Source: Paragordius varius
Taxonomy: Eukaryota; Nematomorpha
Length of the DNA stretch: 64,000 nucleotides
Direction: 5' to 3'
Assembly: GCA_964247055.1 (NCBI GenBank)
Contig: OZ176052.1
Coordinates: 2,976,001-3,040,000 of the forward strand
Shown here: positions 34,034 through 44,759 of the stretch, in pieces
Position numbering within the stretch: the stretch's first letter is position 1
Layout: each line of letters begins with the position of its first letter
Position numbers and translations under genes: made by a program
The notes under the pieces: generated by a model
What the model was told of the DNA's origin: nothing
Seen by the model: only the letters and a program-made list of their open reading frames with translations
Databases searched by the model: none

Positions 34034-34604
34034 CCATTTTTTAGTAATCAACCAACGGAGACGCTAAAAATAATATATTTATTTAAAAAATGGATGATAC
34101 ATTTATATGAAAAAAATTTAAGAAATATCATAACTATCCTATAATTGACAAAGAGGTTTCAATTAATATAGTCAAATAATTAAATTAAAATACTTTAATA
34201 TTCATGTTTCGGGTATATTGCACAAAAACTCGATAAACTTGATGAGCCAATTCCTTGGTCGGTAGCAGTATAAGAGCTCTTATTGGCTTAATTTTTAGGT
34301 TGTTAGTATGGTTTTTTTCAAATATATTGATAATTGGTAAAGCGTAGGCCAGCGTTTTACCGCTCCCTGTCGGTGCTTTAACACAAATATCTCTTGGGCG
34401 ATAACAAGCATTCAACACGGGTGAATAATTATGTAACAATTTGAATATTACGCATCTTTGAACAGGGAATAGATGATTAATTTTATTTTCTTTAAGTAAT
34501 GTGCGGAGTGTTGGACACAAAAGTTTTTTAATTTGCTTAAGGTTATATCCTTCAAAGTCAGATTTATCAGCCGGATCTAAAGAAAATTTGAAAGAATGTT
34601 CCAT
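28534..34604 (-). CDS. DDX51: ATP-dependent RNA helicase DDX51 (Dbp6 type), eight exons
   Basis: DDX51 is a nucleolar DEAD-box helicase of 60S ribosome biogenesis. Minus-strand exons: 34604-34194, 33923-33640, 33071-32793, 32106-31956, 31670-31576, 30347-30137, 29684-29436, 28743-28534 (stop TAA). They sum to 1890 nt, exactly 630 codons, with frame kept at all seven junctions; human DDX51 is 666 residues. Motifs: FPVQ (Q-like), APTGSGKT 77-84 (motif I), PTKELA 115-120, TPGRL 212-216, DEAD 237-240, LLFSAT (III), RILCFTKSTQAS (IV), LMARGMDI (V) and HRCGRTARAG (VI). The short exon carrying motif IV (31670-31576) fits both neighbours in phase. The N-terminal extension of vertebrate DDX51 is mostly absent. 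Introns hold a family B element (30418-31172), a family D element (32146-32426) and a TA run. It is head to head with CDK8. Confidence 0.95.
30418..31172. mobile_element. Family B element with expanded 21-bp arrays, copy B2
   Basis: A 755-bp element inside the DDX51 intron between exons five and six. The ends are ACCATTTACAGTTCAAATTG and the inverted AATTTGAATTGTAAATGGT. The left arm (30430-30620) has about nine 21-bp units of the type CAATTCAAATTCACCCTCGA. The right arm (30800-31167) has about seventeen units in inverted orientation of the type GAATTGTTCAAGGGTGAATA. The core 30640-30795 matches B1 and B3 (ATTACCTATATTTTTTAATA and GAGTTATATTAGCCCGAAAA). Together the arms could fold into a very long hairpin. 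The 21-bp period leaves frames open, giving a meaningless 120-codon frame of a 7-residue repeat. Confidence 0.87.
32146..32426. mobile_element. Family D MITE, copy D2
   Basis: The left arm has AATACGGACAAAACG and GCAAAAAACAACCGTACTTT. The right arm has AAAGTATGGTTGTCTTTTAG, AATATTTGTCTTTATATTTT and AATTTTTACTGTA. These match D1 and D3. The left end begins only about 40 bp upstream of the DDX51 exon at 32106-31956, within the intron before it. Confidence 0.75.
33997..34031. repeat. TA microsatellite in DDX51 intron 1
   Basis: About 17 uninterrupted TA units. Similar runs occur at 35650-35682, 40296-40334, 43838-43871 and 60799-60826. Confidence 0.85.
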
Positions 34605-34802
34605 CCATATAGGTCTAACATTTTTAATCTTGACATTATATATAGCTTAAAAAGCAATACCTTCTCGACCGCTAATATTTTTGGTTCTTTTATCAAATCA
34701 AATCCTTCTCCCATTCTACCACCACGCTATCGACTTGTACATTCCTTTTTGCATATGTATGAGTTTGATTTATCAAAGTAAAAAAATCTTGATTGATTTG
34801 AT
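34605..34802. promoter_or_regulatory. Shared (bidirectional) promoter region of DDX51 and CDK8
   Basis: Only 198 bp separate the two divergent start codons, so the promoters and 5' UTRs of both genes must fit here unless distant 5' exons exist. The middle part is less A+T-rich than its surroundings (for example ACCACCACGCTATCGACTTG). A possible TATA-like string, TTATATATAGC, lies at about 34637. No factor site is certain. Confidence 0.55.
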
Positions 34803-35647
34803 ATGAATCCAGACTTTAAACAGCGTACAAATGCATTACGTGTTACTGTGGATGATATGTTTAGTTATGAAGGTTGTAAAGTAGGTCGAGGGACTTATGG
34901 TCACGTCTACAAAGCTAAAAGTAAACAACAAAATAATGCGGATGCCGGTAGTAATCGTGAATATGCTCTTAAATTGATTGAAGGAACTGGTATCTCAATG
35001 TCAGCATGTCGGGAAATCGCTTTATTAAGGGAATTAGATCATCCCAATGTCATATGTTTGAATAGAGTATTCCTTTCTCACGCAGATCGCAAAGTATATG
35101 AATATCAATTAATTTATCGATTTGTACAAAAAATATTTATGCGCATGATTATAGATGTATCCGTATAACTAAAGTAGCTATGGTTCAAATAATTTGTCAT
35201 GTAGCAGACTTTATGCCATTTAAGTCTCAGAAACTCTTATATTTATTTTTTAAATTTTAGCGAAAAAAAAGTAGGCTCTAAAAAATTTATTTCTTCTTTG
35301 TTTAAATAGTTGAAACTGTAATAATTGAAATTTCTAAAATTTTTATATATCCTCTTTTTATATGCCTCTTTTTCTCAAAGATTTTTTTGTAAAATCTGAA
35401 TTTTTTTGGATTGTAATAATTTTTTATAAAAAAATAAATTACATCACAATCTATACCAGGTCTGGTTACTATTTGATTATGCGGAACACGATTTATGGCA
35501 CATTATAAAATTTCATCGGAGCAGTAAAGCCAACAAAAAAGTTATATCCGTTCCTAAAAGTATGGTTAAAAGTTTGCTTTATCAAATTTTGGATGGTATA
35601 AATTATTTACATAATAATTGGATACTCCATCGTGATCTTGTAAGTAA

Positions 35648-35684
<37 letters not shown>

Positions 35685-38600
35685 ATAATTTTTTAAGGGG
35701 GGGGGATATATTAGTTTTTCACTTTTTATAGTTATCATTGTGATTTATTTTAGACGTTAAATTTGGGAATCTTCAAAAAACGTAGAAATTAATATATATA
35801 ATTTTTTGAAATTAATTTTCCCTTTAGAATTTAATACTATGTCAGTTTTATATTTTATATGGTTTACTGTATTTTAAAATTTAAAACAATATTTGCTTTT
35901 ATAGAAAAATAGTATATAATTCAATTTTATCAATTATGCATGTATATTTTTGGATATTTGTTTATTGTATCAAGTAATTAGGTTATCTCTTATTTTATTA
36001 CAAATGTTAACCAAAATATAAATTCCAATTGGTAAAACAACTGGAACAATTGGTTTAAAACAATTTTTTGATAATGAATGATAAGAATTTATAACTGTAA
36101 AAAGACTTAAAATTTTAAATTCCCATCGTTTAACTACTTCTATTTATATTATGAATATTGATATAATAAAATAATTTTTTTCCGTTTGTTGTGATATAGA
36201 AACCAGCCAATATTCTCGTTATGGGCGATGTTAATTTCATGTACATTAGTGAACATTTTAACGGTGGTTTTCCGGTTAAACAACGCGGCCTAGTCAAAGT
36301 TGCCGATATGGGTTTTGCCCGAATCTTTAATTGTCCGCTAAAACCGCTCGCTGACTTGGACCCTGTTGTAGTTACTTTTTGGTACAGAGCTCCTGAGCTA
36401 CTCCTAGGTGCTAGGCATTATACCAAGGCAATAGGTAAGTATTTTTATGATATTAGTTTGAAAATTAAGTTGTTTAAAGTCTTTCAATTTTAGAGAGTGA
36501 TTATATGTAGTTTACAAATGGCTAGTATCGTTTAAGTAATATAACTGTCCAAATTTGTGCAGAATCCAAAATTATAATTTTTATATTTGTTACATATTTA
36601 AGCACATTAATAAATAAGTAAATTTATTTTATTACCAATAGATATTTGGGCGATTGGATGCATTTTTGCCGAACTTTTAACTTTTGAACCCATTTTTCAT
36701 TGCCGACAAGAGGATATAAAAACGAGTAATCCATATCACAAAGATCAACTTGATAGAATTTTCAATGTTATGGGATTCCCATTAGGTACTAACTATTTAG
36801 ATTTAAGGGTAAAATAAAACCTACGTTTTTTAAATTCTTCAAGTCAAAGTAGAAGGCTATCGATTTTTATTAATCATCCATAATTTATATCCTTTCTGTA
36901 TAAAATAGCCTATTTGATTAAGTTTGTTTTTTAATTTTAAATTGACTATTATATGGACATTAGTATAATATAGTTTTATTGTATATACAAAAATTAATGA
37001 TAATTTTTCCCTATATTTTGCTTATATAATTCTTTGTTGAACACGCAGAAAAGGATTGGGAAGATATAAGGAAAATGCCTGAACACTTGACACTCTTGAA
37101 AGATTTTAAACGTGCCAATTATTTGAATTGCAGCTTAGTGAAGTATATGGATAAATACAAAATTAAACCTGATAATTTGGCTTTTAAATTGGTATTTCTA
37201 AATTTTATATAATAAAACTGTCATATTTTTGATAATAATTAATATATTGTGCATTGGGAAGACAAACATTCTTTATAAAAACATGCATATTTTTAAAATC
37301 CTCTTTTTTAAATATGAATAGTAAAAATTGGTAAAACTTACAATCAAATAGCAAGCATTTAATTTTTATATAAAATAAAGGAGAAACGATTGTTTTCTAT
37401 ATAAAAAAATTTAGTTTTGTCTTTATAATTTTAATATTTAATTTGCATTAAATTTGACTTCCTAATCAATTTATATAATAATAAATAGCTATCTAAACTA
37501 TTAATCATGGATCCAGTTAAACGCATTACTGCCGAACAGGCTATGTCAGACCCATATTTTTTGGAAGATCCTTTGCCCACACGAGAGTATATCATATGTT
37601 TTTTTTGGATTAATATTGAAATATTATTTTTATGAAGACAATATCCGTATGAAATATCTTTGATTTCACAAATATTAACCATCTTTTTTGGTGTTTGTTT
37701 AATCCTTAATTTGATTAAATGGTTAATTTTTTTTAGCTTGCATTCGATTCCTACTGTAAAATGTTAAGTTTCTATATACAAAGTTTCATATAAAAGAAAT
37801 TGTTGTGTTGCGTGCCAACAAGCTCAAACTAAAAACTTTTTCAATTTCAACATCATCACTCCATATCTTGAGTGTAAGAACGGTTACATTATTTATTAGT
37901 AACCTAAATATCAAACGATAAGTATATGATGAATTCAAATAATATATATATATTAAAAAAAATCTTAATGTAAATGAAAAAAAAATAATTTTATATGATT
38001 AAAGTGTTTTTGATGGAATGCCCATCCCATATCCCAAAAGAGAATTTATTGCTGACGAGGAATCGGAGGACAAACAACAAATTGAACCAGGAAAAGTAAA
38101 ATTTTGTAGATATACCATTTGCACTTCAAGAGTGTCCTTGAACACTTCAAGTTGGTCCTTTGACTTTTTTTTGTTTTGTTTTAAACTTTATCAATCAAAT
38201 CGTATATCATTCATCTATTTTATCGTTTTTAACCTATTTTCTATTATTTAACATAAATTTTAAATCCATATGACACCTTTTCATCATTGAGAAACCGTAT
38301 AACTTTTTTAATTTCTTAAAATTATTTTGGATATTCAAGAGATTTTAACACGAAATGAAAAATTATATGAGTTTTCTGGGTTATTGATTACAATTTTTTA
38401 TTGAAAACATTTAAAATTAATAATTTTGATAAATTGGAAAAAAAATAGTTTGAAACAAAAAAGTGGTTTTTAAATAAAACTTTTTGTTTTTAAATGAATA
38501 AATATATCATAAATAAAGAAAATTAGGTTAATAAATAATAAAATAAAAAAATAAATGCAAAAATTATGGTCAACTCAAAATTTAAAAAGAACCAAAAACT

Positions 38601-40291
38601 GTTCAAGGACTAACTTGAAATGTTCAAGGACTAACTTGAAATGTTCAAGGACCAACTTGAAGTGTTCAAGGACACTCTTGAAGTGCAAATGGTATAATTT
38701 AGTACTAAGTATTAAGTTAAAATATAGTTTTACTAGTAAAATATTGAATAAATAATATTAAGAGAGCTTTGGTGTAAAATTTTAGCATTTTTAGAAAAAT
38801 GGCTCCATTGTTGTAAATTATATTTTTTTATCTAAAAAATTTTACATTACTGATGTTTATTCCTATCTATTGGTTAGAAATAATTTGTAAATGAAATATT
38901 TTCCAGAAGTAAACATTAAAACATACATATCATATAATTAAAATGTTATTACATTTCTTAATAAAATTAATAAAAAGTAATCTTATTCACCATGCCATTT
39001 TTGAAATTGTTCTTTCTAATTCACATTCTAACATTGAAAGATCTATTAGGCTTTAAACAAATTTGGACCTATATTGTAAATATTTCATGATCCCCAAAAA
39101 ATGTTTTAGGGCAAATTTGAATATTTTAATAAAATTTTATGTAATTAAACAATTATTTATTTTTGTTTGTGGTTGACATTAGATGCAAGCAAACGCAGCA
39201 GTCATGTTAAATAATGCTTTACAGAGTGGACAACAGCCACATCATATGCATGGGGCGAATTCTAATACCTTAAATTTGAATAATGTGCATAATAACCCAA
39301 CAAATCCCAATCCAAATCCCATGAATATTGTTAACACAAAAAATTTGCAAAATATGAATAATCAACAACCAACTCAAATGAATATAATGAATAATAATAA
39401 TAATAATATGAACTTGCAACAAAATCAAATGTACAACAAGCATCATAATCAAGGTAATATATATATAAAGGAGAGAAAAATATCTGACCTTTTATTTTAG
39501 TATTGGATTTATATTTTACAGTTACACCATTCGTCTTCCAAAGATTCATGCATGTTTTACTTAAATCCTCATATTAGTCAGCATTTTAAATTTTTTAATA
39601 TATATATTATTACTCTAATAATTTTAAATCAGAATGCCCCTAGCATATTTATATATTTTGCATGTTTTTGATTACTATCCAGTTTTTTCTTATTTAAAAA
39701 ATTATCTTTTGACTATTTTTTAAAAAATTTAAATCTCGCATTTTCAATTTTTAGCTGAAACTTATTTTTTACCCTTTAAAACCACATATATACAGTTTTA
39801 AAAAATTGTTTTTTTTTTCGTTTTTTAGCTGGCAATATAAACCCCCAATCTAGTATGTTAATGCAACAATCCGGACCCAAACGAATTTGTTTAGATCCAA
39901 ATATGAACAACAATAATAATGATAATGCCATGTTGAAATATCAATCTCAAAATCAATTATATCAAAATAATTCAAATTTAAATGCCAATAGTTTTGGCGT
40001 TTATAATCAAAATAATTTGAGCTCAGATCCTAATAATAATATAACTCATAACATGACAAGACAATTTAATCAAGGTATATTATTAATTTATAAAGTTTTA
40101 AAGACAAAACATAAAAGTCAAAGGCAAATACATCTTTCTAATAAAAACAACCATATATTTTCAATCATATAATTGTATTTAAAAAGTAAACTATTATTTA
40201 GGTGGCAAAATATATAGAGATGTAAATTAGTAACATTTTTAATTATATATTATTTGTAATCATATATAGAAATATAAAATCAAATATCTTA

Positions 40292-40336
<45 letters not shown>

Positions 40337-42134
40337 CTTATAATTTTATTTTTAAATGTTTTTTTTTTCATTTTTTAACATTAGGACCTGGACCATCTCA
40401 CCACTATCTTCCAAATCAACAACAAGCATTTGGTAAATTGCTTTTAAATAAAATTATTAAATTTATAATTGGATGTATAAATCATATTTTAAATGTTAAA
40501 TTTCGGCTAAAATTCAAAGATAATTATAAACTTAAAATGATGTGTGTTTGTTAAAAATTACATACTACATAAATATTAATGTTGTATTAAATGCAGTAGG
40601 TATCATGAAAACTATTCGATTAATTATTAATCTTCCGTGCTAACAAGCATAAAACTAGTCGGTTACTATTGACGAGAGGTTTCTTAATTCACATATTCTT
40701 AGTACTCTGTTGATTTTAGTTTAATATAATAAAAAATCATTTTTATCTACATAATATCCGCCAAATTTAGAAAAAAAACATTGTATATAGATTTTATAAT
40801 TAAATTTTACATTACATGCATGACAATCTAAAGAAATGGCAAATACACAGCGGTTACCAGGCGGCACTGATATAGGATTCTCTATGATGAACCCTGGTCA
40901 AGGGCCCAATAATGTTCAGCAACAACCAAATCATATATCTTTTAATCATCAAAATATGGAGGCCGGAACTATAAATAGCAATGTTCCAAGAAATTTCACA
41001 AATGTTCAATTACAATCAAATATGCAGCAGCCCGCTTCAAATATTATGGGGAGCTCTTCTTATATCAATAATATTAATAATAACAATAATCCAATGAAGT
41101 AATATATTGAATTAATTATATATATATATATTGGAGAAAACGGGTTTTCAGTCCTGTTGTTATATTTACCTTTAATTTTTATATAGTTTTATGTTTATCA
41201 TGTTAAGTATGGATTGGTTAAATAATATTTTATAACAATATTATCAAATTTTATACATAACATAATGGTCCTATTTCACTATTACCCGAGTGGATCTAAA
41301 ATATTACCATTATTTAATTTGCATTTGATTTGCATTTAATTTGATAGAGCTAACATAAGAAAATATACGGTCGAATTTTTTGTGTAAGTTATTTGTCTAT
41401 GCAAATCACAAAACGTTCGTTTTTTTTATTTTTTTTAAATTTCTATGTGTGTATTGATTTTTATGCACATTTTTTTTAAATTATGCCAAAGAAATTATAT
41501 TAATTAATAAGATATTTTTAAATATACAGTAAAAATTGAAAGTATACGGACAAAACTTAATATTTAGACAAATTTTTTTTTCTAAAAGACAACCATATTT
41601 TTTCAAATTCAATTTATTTTAATATTTTGGGTTGCAAAGGGATTAGATATATAAATTCTGTTAATATATTCAATTAAACATTGAAAAATGTGATTAAGTA
41701 GTTTATGTAGGAATCAAGGTTTGAAAAGAAGGCTTGTCCCCTGTAAAACATTTTCTTTTTATTTTTACGTTTTGTGCGTGTATAATTTCAAGTTTGACTG
41801 TATTTGAAAAATATAACACTTTTTCACCGTATTTTGAGGTTATTACGGTGGTTTTTTTATAGATTTTACAAATATTTTATATCACATAAATAGCAACAAT
41901 AATCCAAATATGCAACAACATCAACAAGGTGTTGTGAGATCCGCTTTTGGGGCAGGAACCAATATGCCAAATAGCAATATAAATCCACAAATGACAAATA
42001 GAAATGCTAATGTTAACAATGTTAGGCCTAATCAAATACCGTCAAATATGATGCTTTCACAACAGCAATATAGAGCTCCTATACATCCTTCTTCTCAAAT
42101 GGCAAATCAAACAAATGCTACACAATATAAATGA
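34803..42134 (+). CDS. CDK8: Cyclin-dependent kinase 8 (Mediator kinase module), twelve exons
   Basis: CDK8 with cyclin C forms the Mediator kinase module. Exons: 34803-35093, 35460-35639, 36200-36434, 36642-36785, 37049-37191, 37489-37586, 38005-38095, 39183-39453, 39829-40074, 40385-40432, 40834-41098, 41894-42134 (stop TGA). They total 2253 nt and 750 residues, all in phase. The kinase has GRGTYGHV, Lys57 in ALKLIEG, the CDK8 signature [22 protein letters not shown] (His154), and DMG at 193-195 rather than DFG as usual for CDK8. [20 protein letters not shown] and IPYPKREF also match. About 15 extra residues lie before VADMGF. The tail after residue 393 is about 355 residues, dominated by Asn, Gln and Met, against about 100 in vertebrates; [10 protein letters not shown] resembles the vertebrate GPPLKKVRV region. 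Retention of the last intron would end at TAA 41100-41102. AATAAA is at 42361. Confidence 0.95.
35650..35682. repeat. TA microsatellite just after a CDK8 splice donor
   Basis: About 16 TA units starting 10 bases downstream of the donor at 35640, followed by a nine-G tract at about 35697-35705. Length variation here could affect that intron, though nothing shows it does. Confidence 0.8.
38111..38696. mobile_element. Family A MITE-like element, copy A2
   Basis: A 586-bp copy in the same orientation as A1, with ends TATACCATTTGCACTTCAAG and the exact inverse. There are about two 21-bp units at the left and four at the right, and the core is shared with A1 over its length. It starts 15 bp after the CDK8 donor at 38096. 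Read-through of that intron would run into the element and stop at about 38251. Confidence 0.88.
40296..40334. repeat. AT microsatellite in CDK8 intron
   Basis: About 19 AT units lying roughly 50 bases upstream of the acceptor of the 48-bp exon at 40385. Confidence 0.8.
41525..41802. mobile_element. Family D MITE, copy D1
   Basis: It starts TACAGTAAAAATTGAAAGTA followed by TACGG and ends TTTCAAGTTTGACTGTA. Subterminal blocks (AAAAGACAACCATATTTTTT and TTTTATTTTTACG) match D2 and D3. The outer ends CAGTAAAAATTGAA and the inverse, next to TA, suggest a Tc1/mariner-type non-autonomous element. It lies in the last CDK8 intron. Confidence 0.78.
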
Positions 42135-43835
42135 ATACAAAAATATATATAGAGATTAAAATTGAATGTTTCGATATTATTTATTATATTATATTTTACT
42201 TGAAATTGTACAACTTTTAAAAAATGATAATAATAATTGAAGAAAATGGGAGGATGATTTTTCTTGAAGCTTATTACAAAGTGGACAAAATGAGAAAAAA
42301 TTATATTTATATTTAATAAATTATTTATGTATTAAAAATTTGTAATATAACTAAAAGAAGAATAAAACGGAATAGGTTAAAGAGCAGATTCCTTATAGGT
42401 AAAAGATCTTGGAAAAATATATTAATTTAAGTGTAATACAATATCCAACAAATTATACTTCATCTATATATTTATAAAAATGGAAAATGCTGGCTTTATG
42501 ATCTGGTACCGGAAAACCGGTAGATCCATATCCAAACTTCGAAAAAATATAATCATTAATGAATATCCCGACAATAGCTTCGCCCTATTTTTGAAATAGG
42601 CCCCCAGTTCGGGTCCACCCTGTGTGAAAAACGGTTTTGAAAATAGAAGTCCACAAAAATCGTGTCTTTGAGACAATTTTCTGGAGAACGTGTTGGATCA
42701 TTCAATTTCAAATATGATTTTTGTTTCTTATTTACGATTGCGCCGAACATAGTCGTCTCGCTTTTTTAATTTAGGCCCTCTTTTTACACGCTCCCCCCGT
42801 AAAATGCCATTTTTTTCAAAAAAACAACACATATGTCGATCATTTTATTGTCCCTTTATTCAAATATCCCCCCTGAAGTCCGAAGAACTTCCTCGGGCTG
42901 CGTAGCAGCACGAGATTTACGCTAGTAATGGAATAAAATATAACTTTTCTGAAAAATCACCATTACAGGCACAAAATTTGCGATGTACCGATATTGTCTA
43001 AAGTTGATATTATTCAAATTTCTTTTAAACTATAGTTTTATTGGATATTTATATTACTATAATTATATTAATTTGTGTGTGTGAGACTTTGCATTGTCAT
43101 CAAAATTAAAATTGCTTTTAGCCTTGATTTTAAACGATTTTTGTTTGGAATTTTTATGGTCCAAAGTTTTTTAAGCTTAAATCTATTTTAATCCAGATAT
43201 TTCATTTAAAAATTAGACGATGACATTTGATCAAAAAATCTAAACTTGGCTTTTTGAATTAATAAACCTAATTTCTAGTTTTAATAAAATTTAATCTGTT
43301 TATAACTCCAAACTCTTCCCATGATATTACCTAACGTACTTTGTCCTATATTTTCCTAAAATAATTTTTATCATAATTTAATAAGTATACACAAAAAGGA
43401 GGCGTTTTTATCAAAAAATTAAACAAGTCTTCAAATATAAAATGATATGCTATAATGATAAAAGGTTAATTCTTAATAATATAGGAAAATTTAGGTAAAA
43501 TTGAAATTCCTAACCATTCTAAACTTTATGTTCTTCAAAGTTTATATGTTAAATTTGTAAATTATAACCTAAATATTTTGTTAACGAGTCCTTAATAATA
43601 GAAATTACATTTTTATATGCGGTACTTGAAATCTAACCAAAATATTTTTTTCATTAACCTTATATGAGGAATAACTAAAGTCATTGTTTAAGATTTTCGT
43701 GACAATTTAATGGTAAAAGTCGTACAAAACACTTGTTGTAAAAGAAAAGGGGAATAATAGATTTTTAGATCGAAAAGAATACTAATTGACCCATTAAAAA
43801 CTTTTCATAAATTAAAAATAAATCAAAGTTATAAA

Positions 43836-43874
<39 letters not shown>

Positions 43875-44634
43875 GAATGTAAAGAATTAAAATAAAACAG
43901 ACTAGGTGAATAATTTTATACAGACCAAAATTAACATTGAGGTGTTTATATGTATTATGATATAAAAAGTTGTCAGCTTAGTGACAAAAACAAGATCTGT
44001 CAGAATTCAAATATAAATTTGTGGATTCCATATAAATCATAAATAGGTGAAAAATAATTTATAGTTTAACTCTCAAAATATCATAAAGTATTGAGCTCTA
44101 AAAAATAAGACGCGTGTTAAAGTAAAAAATTCTGAATTTGCTTACTGTCTCTTTAAAAATATAAATCCTAATATATTGAATGATATATATAAAAAAATTT
44201 ATATTTAATGGTAAAATATATATTTTTATTTGAAAGAAACAAAAATCGAGCCAAATCAAATCCTTTATCATAATCCATGATTAAGTTATGCTTCACAGTC
44301 AATGGCTTTGAAGGATATTAGCGAAATTATAATTGTTTTTTTACTATTATTATGTCTATTTAAATTATCATTTTCTATCACGTTTAATTTTTTATAATAG
44401 TTTAAGTTGGTCAATTATGGCAAATGAAACATCATATATTTGACATCGTGGACACAATATATTTTAAAAAAATTTGGTTTTAGGCAATTTTTCCCTTTTC
44501 TCATAATATTTTATCTTTAATTCCAAACGATATGTTTGATTATGTTTTAATAATATAAAAGTAGTTTTATTTCTGCTGTCCTATGCTTTTCAACGAAATA
44601 AAGAACCGACTTAAAATTTATATATATTATTATA
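42135..44634. other. Intergenic DNA between CDK8 and FoxA, left part
   Basis: No gene is supported. It contains the G+C-richer island at 42475-42935 listed separately and a TA run at about 43838-43871. The rest is A+T-rich with no repeat match. Confidence 0.45.
42475..42935. other. G+C-richer island of unknown origin
   Basis: It stands out from the A+T-rich surroundings by blocks such as GCCCCCAGTTCGGGTCCACC, ACGCTCCCCCCG and CCTCGGGCTGCGTAGCAGC. Small hairpins are visible near its edges: TACCGG-AAAA-CCGGTA at about 42506 and GCTGC-GTA-GCAGC at about 42897. Short overlapping frames on the minus strand (70 and 64 codons) resemble nothing known. It may be a decayed mobile element, but no ends or second copy were found here. 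Confidence 0.4.
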
Positions 44635-44636
44635 TA

Positions 44637-44757
44637 CAGTAGCGTATGGCATAAAACAATATTAGTCCATAAAAGAATAAAAAAGTATTTTAAAAAAACA
44701 AAAGGGGGTATTTTTATTCTTTTATGGACTACTATTGTTTTATGTCATACGCTACCG
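44637..44757. mobile_element. Tc1/mariner-like MITE, family T copy 2
   Basis: 121 bp with ends CAGTAGCGTATGGCATAAAA and TTTTATGTCATACGCTACCG, TA on both sides (44635-44636 and 44758-44759), and the same inner TTAGTCCATAAAAGAATAAA as copy 1. The two arms are nearly complementary, so it can fold into one hairpin. Confidence 0.88.
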
Positions 44758-44759
44758 TA

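Noticed and set aside
41099-41102. CDK8 ending at the TAA after NNNNNPMK
   Set aside because: A donor (GTAATA) precedes the stop and the exon at 41894 continues the frame with similar composition; kept only as a possible intron-retention form.
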